Shown: piece after piece, positions 7,444 to 16,927 of the stretch | Position numbering within the stretch: the first letter of the stretch is position 1 | Layout of the letters: every line of letters starts with the position of its first letter | Made by a program: the position numbers and the translations under genes | The notes under the pieces: generated by a model | Seen by the model: only the letters and a program-made list of their open reading frames with translations | Databases searched by the model: none | What the model was told of the DNA's origin: nothing | Source of the DNA: Microvirga sp. | GTDB taxonomy: Bacteria; Pseudomonadota; Alphaproteobacteria; Rhizobiales; Beijerinckiaceae | Length of the DNA stretch: 64,000 nt | Direction of reading: 5' to 3' | Assembly: GCF_014699075.1 (NCBI RefSeq) | Contig: NZ_JACXAB010000002.1 | Location: 186,001 to 250,000, forward strand

Positions 7444-9345
7444 TTATGCCAATCCCATTTCTGATAGGAATGGCGACGGCCCGAGCTGGCTCTCCCAGAG
7501 CAGGTAGCAGCGCGCCGATGCCCTGGTAACGGTCACGAAGGCGAGGCGGCGGGCCTCATCAATCTCGTCGCCTTTGTCAAACCCGCTGGGGAATTTTCCT
7601 TTGCTCCAGCCAGGAGAGATGACGATCGGAGACTCCAACCCCTTCATGGCATGCATCGTCGAGACAGCCACAGCATTCGCAGGGCGGCCGGCGACATCGG
7701 CGATATCCGTCTGGGCCGTCGCGATAACTGTGGCGAGGTCTTCGACTCGTCGTGCGTGCTCTGAAATGGCCATGTACTGACGGAAGAACCGGGAGCGTCG
7801 GGCGGAGTTGAGGGCCTCCAGGTCCTTGTCGAGATCCGTATAGGAGAGAGCCAGTTCGACCATCTCGGACGTACTCGAGATCATCGTCGCGCTCCGGAGC
7901 GCCCGATAGGTGTCAACCAGGCGGGATAGTCCCTCGTGCTTGAGGGTCCCATTGTCCGCCCTTTTGCTGAGCCACTGCATCACGGGGAGGCTCTCCATCC
8001 GCGCAGCGCGCCAGACGGCCTGTGCAGTGCCAAGGCCGGCAAGGCTCGTCATGATCTTGGTGGCTGCGGGGCTGTCCTGCTCGTTTGCCAGAAGGCGGAG
8101 CCAGGCGAGGAACGTTTGGAGCTGGGGCGAGGAATCGGCATCAGGGTTGAACCTGAATACGTTGACCCCGTGGCGCAGGAGGAACTGAGCCACCTCATCG
8201 GCGTCACTATTGGTTCGGGCGAGGACGGTGATATCCTTCGGCGGGGCTTTCGCGACCGACTGGACCAGCATCAGGGCCTGGTTGAGCATGCCACCCGGGC
8301 CATTGCAGGAGATGCTGACGACATCGCCTTGGGCGGCCTTTCCCGATTTCACCGTTTTGGCGTGCCGCTTCTGGTTTGCGGAGATTAGCTTACCTGCTTT
8401 CCGGACGATCTGTTCAGGGCAGCGATAGTTGATTCCGAGCTTGATGACGACAGAGCCAGGGTACCGCTTCTCGAAGGTCAGGATGTTATCGACCGTAGCG
8501 TGGCGCCATCCGTAGACCGCCTGATCGTCGTCGCCGAAGCAAGCCAGATTGGAGCCGTTTTCGGTGAAAATCTGAAGCCAGCGCTCCTGAACCGGGTTTG
8601 TGTCCTGGTATTCGTCGACGAGAACGAGCTTGAATTTCTTTTTCCAGGAGCGGGCCACAATCGGATTTGCGCCGGTCAGCCGAACGAAGTCGAGGATCAG
8701 GTCATTGTAATCGAGGCAGCGGTTCTCCCTCATTGTCCGGTCATACTGGGCCAAGATATCGGCATCTTCCCTCGAAAGTCCGGGAGCCGACTTTACCCAA
8801 GACGATCCAGCGGCATGGCTGAGCGCCGCGCCGATGTTCTTGGCGGCATCGATTGTCTTGAGGAGACCATTGATCCGCTTATCAATCTCCCGGCTGCTCG
8901 ATGAGTTGGCAAAGCCGTCGAGGCTGGCGAGGATGCCCGTCAGGGTCATCTTGATTTCTTCAGGTTCGACGATGGTGAACGGCTTTTCGCCGGTATGGAT
9001 CGCCTGGTGGATCCTGAGCATCCGAGACGAGAGTGAGTGGAACGTCCCAACATAGAGGTTGTCGAGGTCCGTTTTGATCTTGTTGCCGATGCGGTCTTTA
9101 AGCTCGTGAGCAGCCTTCCTGGTGAAGGTCACGGCCATGATCTCTTCGGGCTTAAAGCCAAGGACCTGGACCGCATAGATGAACTTCGTGGCCAGAACGT
9201 GAGTTTTGCCCGTTCCCGAACTGGAAAGGACCAAAAGAGGTCTGCCGAACTCTTCGACCGCCCATTTCTGCTGGGTGTTCAGTCCTTGTGTCAGGACAGA
9301 TTGAAGCGAAGAATCTGCCGAGATCGTGGATGCTAAATCTGGCAT
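7444..9345 (-). CDS. UvrD/Rep-type superfamily 1 DNA helicase
   Basis: 633-residue 3'-5' helicase of the UvrD group. Motifs in order: Walker A SSSGTGKT near residue 42, motif Ia VTFTRKAAHEL near 74, Walker B LVDEYQDTNPVQ near 243, motif III GDDDQAVYGWRHA near 271, motif IV NYRCPEQIV near 306, motif V STMHAMKGLESPIV near 562, motif VI EARRLAFVTVTRA near 600. It is slightly shorter than UvrD (about 720), mainly in the 2B and C-terminal regions. Likely roles are unwinding during plasmid replication, repair or strand removal. ATG at 9345 was chosen because it follows a leader of the recurrent type; the longer in-frame extension runs through that leader. Confidence 0.9.
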   Translation of the reverse strand: MPDLASTISADSSLQSVLTQGLNTQQKWAVEEFGRPLLVLSSSGTGKTHVLATKFIYAVQVLGFKPEEIMAVTFTRKAAHELKDRIGNKIKTDLDNLYVGTFHSLSSRMLRIHQAIHTGEKPFTIVEPEEIKMTLTGILASLDGFANSSSSREIDKRINGLLKTIDAAKNIGAALSHAAGSSWVKSAPGLSREDADILAQYDRTMRENRCLDYNDLILDFVRLTGANPIVARSWKKKFKLVLVDEYQDTNPVQERWLQIFTENGSNLACFGDDDQAVYGWRHATVDNILTFEKRYPGSVVIKLGINYRCPEQIVRKAGKLISANQKRHAKTVKSGKAAQGDVVSISCNGPGGMLNQALMLVQSVAKAPPKDITVLARTNSDADEVAQFLLRHGVNVFRFNPDADSSPQLQTFLAWLRLLANEQDSPAATKIMTSLAGLGTAQAVWRAARMESLPVMQWLSKRADNGTLKHEGLSRLVDTYRALRSATMISSTSEMVELALSYTDLDKDLEALNSARRSRFFRQYMAISEHARRVEDLATVIATAQTDIADVAGRPANAVAVSTMHAMKGLESPIVISPGWSKGKFPSGFDKGDEIDEARRLAFVTVTRASARCYLLWESQLGPSPFLSEMGLA

Positions 9346-9350
9346 GGCTT

Positions 9351-9366
9351 TCTCTTTTCGGGGTTT
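9351..9366 (-). promoter_or_regulatory. Leader-motif copy (variant) before the helicase gene
   Basis: The minus strand reads AAACCCCGAAAAGAGAAAGCC followed by the ATG. C replaces T in AAATCCCC and the ribosome binding site is AAAAGAGA. Confidence 0.5.
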
Positions 9367-9560
9367 GGTCAAGCATTTCGGGTTCAATGAGAACTTGGAA
9401 TGGAAATCCTACTCTGCACGGCTCACTCGTTTGCCTGTTGATTCATCGCTCAACGAGCGCAGCAGAGGCGTCCGAGATCTAGACACATAGAGGCTAAAGC
9501 ACGAATAAATCGGCGATAGCACTTCGGATGCTAGACGATGACTGACAGTGAGTAAGAACA

Positions 9561-9962
9561 ATGAAAAGCCAAATTCAAAAGACGATCGGGCAGGTTGCCC
9601 TGTTCGGGTTCGTCCTGTGTGCTGGGGGGCCAGCAATCAGCGGTACGTACAACGGGCCGGATGATCCGGCGGCTTACCGGGAGCCTCGGCAGATGCGCTG
9701 CTATGGCGTTCCGGACTTCCCGCAGCATTACAATGCGAACGTTCACGGCGAGATGATCGGAAACCTGGTCGACGGGTACAACTATGTCGAACTCCAGGGT
9801 AAAATCGGCATTCTGTATTTTGATCTGATCGAGTCAGGGAAGGATCCCAAGCGGCTTGAAGCAACCTTCACTTCGATCTCAACCCTTGACTGGAGCAAGC
9901 GGATCGCGAAAGGGCATTGCATCGTTGAAAAGTGGAAGCCTTTGAGGAAGCGGGCGAACTAG
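9561..9962 (+). CDS. Small exported protein of unknown function
   Basis: 133 residues. Residues 1-28 form a signal peptide (VALFGFVLCAGGPAISG). The mature part has two Cys (MRCYG and GHCIV) and several Tyr/Asn (DGYNYVELQGKIGILYFDL), suggesting a small disulfide-stabilised periplasmic domain. No family was recognised. It is divergently transcribed from the helicase gene with a spacer of about 215 bases, and is followed by a gene-poor AT-richer stretch. Confidence 0.6.
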   Translation: MKSQIQKTIGQVALFGFVLCAGGPAISGTYNGPDDPAAYREPRQMRCYGVPDFPQHYNANVHGEMIGNLVDGYNYVELQGKIGILYFDLIESGKDPKRLEATFTSISTLDWSKRIAKGHCIVEKWKPLRKRAN

Positions 9963-10524
9963 GCTTAGATGAGACTCTTTCTGCCACCGTTTGCAAAGTC
10001 AAAAGCAAGCTATCGAGAGTGGCTAGAAGAGACGTTCTTTACCATCAACTAAGGAGTCCGCTGACGGCGGGCTATTCTCGGTTTTCTGGGGTTTGCCCCA
10101 TGCCTTCTAAACTCGGGGATCTGATGACGAGCCAATCTTTGAGGAATTCGGATCCATTAGCCAAATACTCACCGTCGGGTTCAGATGGCCCGTCTCGTGG
10201 AAATGAAGCCCCATCTGAAAGCGCCAGTGTTCCTCAACCAGGGCCCGCGCTCATAGACACGGCCCACTCAGCTTTGAGGGGCAAGCCTACACGACCGAGT
10301 CTGGCATCCATAAAATATTCATCCGGAATTCAATCAAGATCTTAAGTACACTACTATGCTACTAAACAGATTATAGACCTAAACCTCGGAAATTAAACCG
10401 CCTAACCTTCGATAACGAGGTAAGGCATTAGTATGAGTATTTGCTTCTCCGAATGAGGTGCTATTATCAATTCGACGCCATCTGGCAGCACTCTAGCAAC
10501 TAGATCATTTCAGAGGGTCAGCCT
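9963..10524. other. Gene-poor spacer, AT-richer than its surroundings
   Basis: About 560 bases with no gene that can be supported. Overlapping open frames exist on both strands but have no ribosome binding site, unusual composition and no recognisable motif. The right half (10310-10520) is clearly richer in A and T than the rest of the window and should hold the promoter of the exported protein starting at 10525. Decayed coding sequence is possible. Confidence 0.5.
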
Positions 10525-11925
10525 ATGGGTCTATCCAAGTCAACCCTAGCATTGCTGTTCTTGTTTTTCAGCGACACGACCATTGCTTGGGCACAGTTTA
10601 CTCCCGCACCCCACGGCTACCGACCAGCTAGACCACCGTATCCTGCGGGTTACTTGCCGGATCCTTCAACCCTCGACTGTGACGAGAGAGAGTTGTACTA
10701 CCCGTACATGCCTCAATGCCCAGGACGGCCCCGCGTCTACAGACAGCCAAGGCCGGACCAGCCGCCACCTGTCCGCGCCAGACAACGCTCGACAACTCAG
10801 TCAGCAGGAAGGTCGTCCGGAGAAACTTCCCCGCAGAAAGCTGCCGCAACCCCGGCTGGATTGGCATCAAAGCCAGGTGCTGCTCTGGAGACGCGGCGCC
10901 TAGAGGATCTCACGCCTAAGGATCTCAATTGTTCGAAATCCTTCGCATTCGTAAGGGATATGCGAAGGCTTAACCAGTTGTCTGCGAGCGACATCGACAA
11001 GGTGGTAGTGTTTGCTCATACCTGTGTCGCACTAGCGTCGCTCAACAAATCGGAACTAGCTCCGGATAAGCGCCGAGGTATGGTGATTAGGGCGACCTCG
11101 GACGGATACGCCTTGAACAGCTTTCGGTTAGGAGACCTGGATGAAATCATCTTCCTGTGCTGGATGGAAAATGAACAAAGTCGACGAGAACTTGTCAGGG
11201 TGGTGATTCCAAAAACCCCGGTCGGGGAAGCACGATTAGATTCCAAGAAATATAATGGCTGCGCGAGTATAGATAAGAGCTTAAAGTCAAACGAGCCTAT
11301 TTTTCTCGACGCCATTCAATCGGATGCGGATCTTAGCGCCTTAGAGGCATACTTGAAAACTCAAGGGTTCGAGAAGAACGCGGCTTCAGTAAGATCTGTT
11401 TGGGAAACTGCGGAAAAAGTAGAAGTTAAAGGAAACGCTCAACCTATAGTGACGGGTGGAGGAATTACCAGCGGCCCAATTCATCAACGATGTCTCATAA
11501 GCTGGGATGACTCACATCAGATACATTCCCAAAAGTGGATTGTGCGGTGGGACTACCAAGCCGTAAAAACAAGGATGAAGAAGCTAAGACATTGTATCCG
11601 TCTTACTGTGACTGGACCTATAGACGCGAAGGATGTCGCTAAAGATTATGTCGCTCATTGTGTGGACCGTGCTCTGAATGACGATAAGACACGCCATATA
11701 GTTCAAGGTATAATTGGGCTCGGCTTAGATGTTCTTTCGGCAGGAGCTACTGGTGGATCTGCGACTGCGGCAGCAATCGCAGACTACCTAAAGGCCGCAA
11801 AGGAAAAGCTTATTGGCTGTCTTACAGATGAAAAGCAGATCCAAGCCTACTTGGCCCAATCACTTGCGGAGAGGGTCGGCGCCGTTGTTGAAAACGAAAG
11901 CCACTGGGAATACTGGGACCTCTGA
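10525..11925 (+). CDS. Large exported protein of unknown function with Pro-rich N-terminus
   Basis: 466 residues. A signal peptide (LALLFLFFSDTTIAWA) is followed by a Pro/Tyr/Arg-rich stretch to about residue 110, then a mainly helical region with scattered Cys (LNCSKS, HTCVA, FLCWM, NGCAS, HQRCLIS, RHCIR, AHCVD, GCLTD). A Gly/Ala-rich hydrophobic segment (IIGLGLDVLSAGATGG) lies near residue 402 and resembles a glycine zipper or membrane-inserting hairpin. The coding sequence is richer in A and T and uses codons such as ATA and TTA more freely than its neighbours, which suggests later acquisition. GAGGGTC lies before the ATG. A secreted or envelope protein is likely; a toxin-like role cannot be shown. 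Confidence 0.65.
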   Translation: MGLSKSTLALLFLFFSDTTIAWAQFTPAPHGYRPARPPYPAGYLPDPSTLDCDERELYYPYMPQCPGRPRVYRQPRPDQPPPVRARQRSTTQSAGRSSGETSPQKAAATPAGLASKPGAALETRRLEDLTPKDLNCSKSFAFVRDMRRLNQLSASDIDKVVVFAHTCVALASLNKSELAPDKRRGMVIRATSDGYALNSFRLGDLDEIIFLCWMENEQSRRELVRVVIPKTPVGEARLDSKKYNGCASIDKSLKSNEPIFLDAIQSDADLSALEAYLKTQGFEKNAASVRSVWETAEKVEVKGNAQPIVTGGGITSGPIHQRCLISWDDSHQIHSQKWIVRWDYQAVKTRMKKLRHCIRLTVTGPIDAKDVAKDYVAHCVDRALNDDKTRHIVQGIIGLGLDVLSAGATGGSATAAAIADYLKAAKEKLIGCLTDEKQIQAYLAQSLAERVGAVVENESHWEYWDL

Positions 11926-12004
11926 AAGATAGGTTCGAGCTACATACAGCAGCACCAGGTGGGATTTCACTCAAGCGCTCATGAGCATTGGAGGATTGAC
12001 CGCA

Positions 12005-12484
12005 TTAGTCGAGTTTCATCCGCCGTGCCGCTGTCGGACACATGATTACGAACTGGGCAATCAGCGGAGGCTTGCCCGATGCGCAGGATGTATCTTCGTC
12101 GTCCTTAAGCGGAAAGCGCGCCCGCTGAGGGGCATTGTTGCCATACCGGAATTCGATGGTGCCAGTCCTGCAGTTGGCCTTAGAGGTCAAGACCGTGCGC
12201 CCTTCCTCCTTCTGATACTTTGCAACGCATTGGGCGACGGTGAGCTTGCCACCGTTCTGCTTGGTCTCCCCACCTGGATCGCGTTCGCAGTATTCCTGCA
12301 GATCCGCCTTGGTGACCATGCCGGTCATTGTGGCGGAGGCAGTGTCTATTCCATCCTGCTCAACCGCAGTCCCGCTCCAGCCCGCACACGAGGCAACCGG
12401 GAAACTACCAGATGCAAGGGCTTGGCCAGACGAAATGCATAGGAATGCTGCAACTGCGACATGCGTGACGGGCAAGCGGATCAT
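12005..12484 (-). CDS. Exported protein of unknown function
   Basis: 159 residues. The signal peptide RLPVTHVAVAAFLCISSGQALA ends with a typical ALA site. The mature part has seven Cys (ASCAGW, EYCERD, AQCVAKY, ANCRTG, TSCASG, IMCPT), consistent with a disulfide-bonded periplasmic protein. The ATG at 12484 has GGAG six bases upstream; the GTG 18 bases earlier was rejected. It is transcribed in the same direction as the transfer operon but lies downstream of virD4, so it could be the operon's last gene or an entry-exclusion-like accessory protein. No family was recognised. Confidence 0.6.
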   Translation of the reverse strand: MIRLPVTHVAVAAFLCISSGQALASGSFPVASCAGWSGTAVEQDGIDTASATMTGMVTKADLQEYCERDPGGETKQNGGKLTVAQCVAKYQKEEGRTVLTSKANCRTGTIEFRYGNNAPQRARFPLKDDEDTSCASGKPPLIAQFVIMCPTAARRMKLD

Positions 12485-12622
12485 CGTCTTCTCCAAGTTC
12501 ACTCTGGGACTCCTCTGTCACATCGAGGGGCAGCAAAGCAACCAAGGTCTATGCTTTAGCAGATCGAGGCCATCTGACGGAAAGCGTGCCTTAGTCGCAT
12601 CGACGCGGGCTATACCGACCCC

Positions 12623-14962
12623 TTAGCCGGCATAAGCAACAACCTGAGGAGTGATGTGGGCTGTGCTCTCTTGATCGCGCAGCTTCTTCTGTTGGGCCTC
12701 TCTGATCCTAGCTACTTCTCCAGGATCGATACCATGGAGGCGCTCGTTATAAATCTTTTCCGGGACAGTTTGGGTCGCAACCTCGCCTTTACCGCGGGAG
12801 CGAACCTTCTTCATCATCTCGTCATCTTTAAAGAAGAACGGAGTGTCGAGCTGCATCGGACGATTAAGGAAGTTCTGTACCAAAACGATGTTCTTGCCCG
12901 GCTTAAGGGAGGCGATGTCTTCGCTCCGAAGGAAGCTGATGTTTTCGACTTGCTCCGACCGGCTCCAGGCCATGGGGTTGGCCGACTTGGAAAGGCCCTC
13001 ATTGTAGGTCTTTTGGGCTCTCTGGATTGTCGTTTCGCCGACCATCTTCTTGAATTTGTCGATGGTATCGGTGTTGTTCTGAGCCAGAACGTATTTCACG
13101 GCGGTAGTGGTGATGATGACGGACTCGTCCTCGGCCGTGTACTTCTTCCGGATCTGGCCGAAGTCCTGGGCAGCAAGGAGGTAGCTAACCTTCTTCGAAC
13201 GGCCAAGATCGGGACCGGTGATCACCGCCTCAATGCGGGGCAGCTTCGCAAACTCGTCCAGCGCGAAGCACACCGGGAATTCACCCAGCGTGCGGCCGGT
13301 CTTTTCGTTGACCTCGCCTGGCCCGTAGGAAATCAGATATTGGGAGAACACCTCATAGAGGAGAGCGGTCACTGTTTCGAACGAGGCCGCTTCCGCCTGG
13401 TTCACGCAGATATAGAGCGTGACCGGGATGATCTCCTTCTTCTTCTCGCACCACATGCCACGCATATCGTCAGGGGTGAAGTCGCAAGCCGACGTCCGCT
13501 GGGCGACCGCCGAGTTTTTGAACGGAAGCAGCGCCTGATCCATTGTGCCGAACACGCCCGAGCGCTCCTTATCGGCCATGTTGACGAGAGAGCTCAGTTC
13601 CACGAATGCGCGAGGTGAGGGAAACTTGCCGTTCTGCTGTACGTCATCGCAGAGGGTTCGGATCCATTCGCCCATCTTGTCGACGCCCATAGACATGGGA
13701 TCTTCGTCACCTGTCTTCTTGGTGCTTTCAAACTGGCTGATCGCGAGCCAGTCGGACAGCATTGGGATCGACGGCTCATAGCCATGCCATTTCGTCGGCA
13801 GACCAAGATAGTTCTTCTTGTCGCCGACCTTTGTGATCAGGTAGTGCATGAAGCCGGTGAGGGCAGCACGCCCCTTTGTAACGAAGTAGTCGTTCCCTTT
13901 GCCGCCATCCGGGTTGGGGATCAGGGTCTTAGCGACCGTGTCGAGGTAAGTGTCGCGGTCGGGGCCTTGAGGCGGCACAAGCTTCGGGGACAGGAAGTTG
14001 AAGCGCGGGTAGAAGATCGGCTCTTTGAAGGTATAAGCCTGGGCTCCGTCGTTTGCGTTGACCCAATTGGTGATGGCTTTGAACGAGGCGGGCGCGATAG
14101 GAACCTCGAAGGTTCCCCCTTCCTTTTGGACAGCAATGTGCCGCTCGTACGGTGAGATGAGTTCCAGAGGAACCTCCCTGGCGTTGAGCAGATCCTCGAA
14201 ATGCTTCCAAAAGGTCCCGGCCTTTCCACGATCAAAGGTCAGGATATAATTTGGTTCGTCTACTTTCGCCCAGTTGAGCATAAAGACGTGACTGACCGAT
14301 GCCCGGTAGGCACCCGTCATTTCGTAGAGTTCGGGCTTCGGGTCATTGACGATAAACGACACCTTATCGCCGGTCACGAGCGTGGGTACAACGAAGGCTG
14401 CCGTCTTACCAGTGCCGGGCGGTGCGAGGCACAGGGCCGACAATGTCTCGATCATTTTGACCATCTGGCCCTTGCGAGGGCCTTTCGGCCATCGTCCCAA
14501 AGCCATGAGATGGCCGCCCTTGATTCCGACCTGCTGGCGCTTCTCCATCTCCTCGAGGGTCTTGTCATCGCACCAGTCGGCAAAGCCACCCTTCATGACC
14601 TGGCGGAGGTAGGGATTGAGGAGTGCCGGCGCCATGTAGACCACGGTGCTGGCAAGTGCGACGCCGAGGTATGCCTTCAGGGCTCCAAAGCCCCCATAAT
14701 ATGGATCCATCACGAAGGCATAGTTCATCGAGAGGATGTCACCGCCGAAGACCTTGCCGAAGAACGAGCCGACGCCCTCCAGTGTTCTTTGGTTGAACGG
14801 TTGGTCGAGTACCCACCGGAATAGGGGGGTGCAGAGAGTGGTCGCCCCAGCAAGTGGCAAAGCGATCGCGGCCGTTGTGCCGAGCCAGCGGTAGTGCTTC
14901 CGCTGACCCTCCGTCATGTGTTCAGGAAGGTATTCTGTTTTGAGCGGGTTATGAAGCTTCAT
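12623..14962 (-). CDS. virD4: VirD4/TraG-type type IV coupling protein
   Basis: 779 residues. It links the relaxase-DNA complex to the secretion channel and acts as an inner-membrane ATPase hexamer. The N-terminus has membrane segments near residues 28-50 and 95-120. Walker A APPGTGKTAAF is near residue 186 and Walker B CFALDEFAKLP near 570, followed by TraG-typical LAAQDFGQIRKKY near 605. It is longer than VirD4 (about 650), mainly through extra sequence between the Walker motifs. It is the last core gene of the transfer operon, the usual end position for a coupling protein. The ribosome binding site is weak. It is the partner of the MobA/MobL-type relaxase at 29.5-32.0 kb. Confidence 0.93.
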   Translation of the reverse strand: MKLHNPLKTEYLPEHMTEGQRKHYRWLGTTAAIALPLAGATTLCTPLFRWVLDQPFNQRTLEGVGSFFGKVFGGDILSMNYAFVMDPYYGGFGALKAYLGVALASTVVYMAPALLNPYLRQVMKGGFADWCDDKTLEEMEKRQQVGIKGGHLMALGRWPKGPRKGQMVKMIETLSALCLAPPGTGKTAAFVVPTLVTGDKVSFIVNDPKPELYEMTGAYRASVSHVFMLNWAKVDEPNYILTFDRGKAGTFWKHFEDLLNAREVPLELISPYERHIAVQKEGGTFEVPIAPASFKAITNWVNANDGAQAYTFKEPIFYPRFNFLSPKLVPPQGPDRDTYLDTVAKTLIPNPDGGKGNDYFVTKGRAALTGFMHYLITKVGDKKNYLGLPTKWHGYEPSIPMLSDWLAISQFESTKKTGDEDPMSMGVDKMGEWIRTLCDDVQQNGKFPSPRAFVELSSLVNMADKERSGVFGTMDQALLPFKNSAVAQRTSACDFTPDDMRGMWCEKKKEIIPVTLYICVNQAEAASFETVTALLYEVFSQYLISYGPGEVNEKTGRTLGEFPVCFALDEFAKLPRIEAVITGPDLGRSKKVSYLLAAQDFGQIRKKYTAEDESVIITTTAVKYVLAQNNTDTIDKFKKMVGETTIQRAQKTYNEGLSKSANPMAWSRSEQVENISFLRSEDIASLKPGKNIVLVQNFLNRPMQLDTPFFFKDDEMMKKVRSRGKGEVATQTVPEKIYNERLHGIDPGEVARIREAQQKKLRDQESTAHITPQVVAYAG

Positions 14963-15058
14963 GACGGTGCCCGAGTAAATTGGTCGGCAAAGGCGCGGAT
15001 AGACTCAGTAGGTGCTTCGAGAACCTGCTCGGATGCTGTGTCCGGGCAGGTGATGGTG

Positions 15059-15571
15059 CTATGCGGCAGCTTGAAGGATGGATCCGGTAGAGGCCCAGGC
15101 AGTGGCTACGGCATCGCTGGCCGCTGGAATGCCAAACTGGTTGGTCACATAGGGACAAAGAGCATCAAGCACTGCCATCATTCCGAAGCGTGCAGCCTCT
15201 TCATCCTGCAGGACCGCGACGAGAAGGGCTGAAGCCAACTGGCGGAGCTGCGTACCGGAAGGGCTTTTGGAGCACTTAGCGGACACCCACTGTTTCAGGG
15301 GAACCGTCGCTCCCTTGTCCAGATAACCGTGGAACTCAGCGACCAGCGCGTCTGCGAAAGCCCCTAGGTCGGGCGGTGATGCCACTTCATCATCCGGAGA
15401 TGGCTTCCGGGAGTGCTCATCGATGAATGTAAGCAGAAGCCCTTTGAAGATCATCCTGGCCGGCAGGAGATGGGGTGCATAGTGTTGGGCATTGATCGTG
15501 TTCATTGTCAGGGAATTCACGACGGCGATTGTGCCTTTGAAGTCCTGTCCGTCAGGGAGCTTGGTAGCCAT
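15059..15571 (-). CDS. Unknown protein within the transfer operon
   Basis: 170 residues, no recognised family, no signal peptide or membrane helix. It is mainly helical and Ala/Leu-rich, with one Cys-containing segment (SAKCSKS) and a C-terminal run (IPAASDAVATAWASTG). It starts four bases after the Pmp3-like gene and precedes virD4 by about 100 bases, so it is very probably co-transcribed with the secretion genes. The position next to the coupling protein suggests an accessory transfer role such as a chaperone or coupling adaptor, by context only. Confidence 0.7.
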   Translation of the reverse strand: MATKLPDGQDFKGTIAVVNSLTMNTINAQHYAPHLLPARMIFKGLLLTFIDEHSRKPSPDDEVASPPDLGAFADALVAEFHGYLDKGATVPLKQWVSAKCSKSPSGTQLRQLASALLVAVLQDEEAARFGMMAVLDALCPYVTNQFGIPAASDAVATAWASTGSILQAAA

Positions 15572-15575
15572 TGCG

Positions 15576-15881
15576 TCAGACCTGTCCGTTGAGAGCCACC
15601 TGATGAGGTGTCACGTGATCGGTGGCGGGGGATGAGGCCGGAGCCGGGGCCAACTGACGGCCCTGAACAGCCGCAACGAGATCCTGTGTCCTGCGATCGG
15701 CGTCTTGGCGGAAGATCACCGCATAGCTGTGAACGATCCCAGCAACCCAGAGCAGAGGGAGCAGGGCAGGGACCAGAAGGATTCCGAGGCAGAGCATCAC
15801 CAGGCTGGCGATCGCATCATACTTCGCGTCGCGGACCACAAGAGCGATAGGGGGAACGAATATGGCGATAAGGAAAATCAT
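15576..15881 (-). CDS. Small membrane protein resembling the Pmp3/YqaE family
   Basis: 101 residues. Two hydrophobic segments (residues 1-17, LIAIFVPPIALVV, and 24-52, LVMLCLGILLVPALLPLLWVAGIVH) with IFVPP and GIVHSYAV give a pattern like the Pmp3/YqaE (UPF0057) proteins, although the family is normally about 55 residues and lacks the 45-residue Gln/Ala/Pro tail found here. It lies 12 bases after virB11 with a GAGG before the ATG. It is probably an accessory inner-membrane protein of the transfer apparatus; it is far too small for VirB6. Confidence 0.6.
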   Translation of the reverse strand: MIFLIAIFVPPIALVVRDAKYDAIASLVMLCLGILLVPALLPLLWVAGIVHSYAVIFRQDADRRTQDLVAAVQGRQLAPAPASSPATDHVTPHQVALNGQV

Positions 15882-15893
15882 TGGAGCCTCGCT

Positions 15894-16916
15894 TTAGGCA
15901 ACAGCGGTAATACGGCGCTGGCCGAGAGAATCTTTTTCGATTTGGATGACACGGATGTGCTCGGCCATGAGCGCGCGGAGCTCGTCACGATCGATGGCGT
16001 CAGTATTCCCAGCCATGGAACGGGCATTGGAAATACAGTTGATGAAGGTGGTGAGCGCCTCGTCCGGAGACCGGGCGTGGATAGTGGTCATGAAGTGGCC
16101 ATGGCCGGTCGTCATGAGCTCCCAGATGGTTGCCGCATTCGAATTCGAGATTTCGCCGGCCATCACCACATCGGGGGTCATGCGGACGATGAGATCGCGC
16201 ACGGCCCGGTAGTCGAAGCTGTTGGCCTGCTGGGTACGGCTCATCAGGATATGAACCCGATTGGGCTGAAGAACCCGGATCTCACGGGTATCCTCGACCG
16301 TGAGGATGCGTTTGCGCTCATCCAGGAACGAAACAAGGCGGTTCAGGAACGTGGTCTTTCCGCTGCTGGTGGCGCCGGACAGGAGAATATGATCGCCGCG
16401 GGTAAGAGAATTCACGATCTGAGCGAAGGGATCGTCCGGATCGGTGTCACGGGTGAAGATTGAGGCCAGCGGAGGGCGAAGTTTCTGGCCTGGCGTGATT
16501 CCGTAGTCCTGGAGGTCGACGGTCTGCTCTTTGTTGTACTGCCGGATGCAGAGACACATCGAGCCGTCCTCGCTGGTGCCCTCGGGCGTCTCAGATTGGA
16601 TGTTGGGACCGATCCCTGCTGCAAAGCGGTGACCTCCTGGAACCGTGCCGAACACAACCGGCATTCCGGTCGGCCCGAAGTTCGGGATGTTCTGCACGTT
16701 GGCGACCATGTGACAGATATTCTGAAGGTACCGCGCGTTGAGGTCAGGAGCTTCTTCGGGAATCCACTGGCGGCCCTTATCGTCCGGGGTTCGATGGCGG
16801 ATCCAGATCTCACCTGGCTTGTTGATCGCGATCTCCTCCACGTCGGGGTGGAGAAGACGCTCGTAGAGCGGCTGGATGAACTTCTCGAGAAGCATCTGAG
16901 TGGTGGAATTCGTCAT
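15894..16916 (-). CDS. virB11: VirB11-type secretion ATPase
   Basis: 340 residues, the normal length for VirB11. It is a hexameric cytoplasmic ATPase powering pilus assembly and substrate transfer. The nucleotide-binding motifs are SGATSSGKTTFLNRL near residue 165 (Walker A), the Asp box TVEDTREIR near 192, Walker B-type DVVMAGEIS near 234, and the His box TTGHGHFMTTIHA near 252. The N-terminal domain has ERLLHPDVEEIAINKPGEIW, typical for the family. The start ATG at 16916 is 11 bases after the virB10 stop. It is part of the continuous virB7-virD4 block. Confidence 0.95.
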   Translation of the reverse strand: MTNSTTQMLLEKFIQPLYERLLHPDVEEIAINKPGEIWIRHRTPDDKGRQWIPEEAPDLNARYLQNICHMVANVQNIPNFGPTGMPVVFGTVPGGHRFAAGIGPNIQSETPEGTSEDGSMCLCIRQYNKEQTVDLQDYGITPGQKLRPPLASIFTRDTDPDDPFAQIVNSLTRGDHILLSGATSSGKTTFLNRLVSFLDERKRILTVEDTREIRVLQPNRVHILMSRTQQANSFDYRAVRDLIVRMTPDVVMAGEISNSNAATIWELMTTGHGHFMTTIHARSPDEALTTFINCISNARSMAGNTDAIDRDELRALMAEHIRVIQIEKDSLGQRRITAVA

Positions 16917-16927
16917 CGTACGGACCC

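Noticed and set aside
9932..10345. Open frame of 137 codons in the spacer before 10525
   Set aside because: Overlaps the end of the exported-protein gene, has no ribosome binding site and lacks a protein-like composition; may be decayed sequence.
12656..13618. Long open frame opposite virD4
   Set aside because: Shadow of the coupling-protein gene caused by high GC at third positions.
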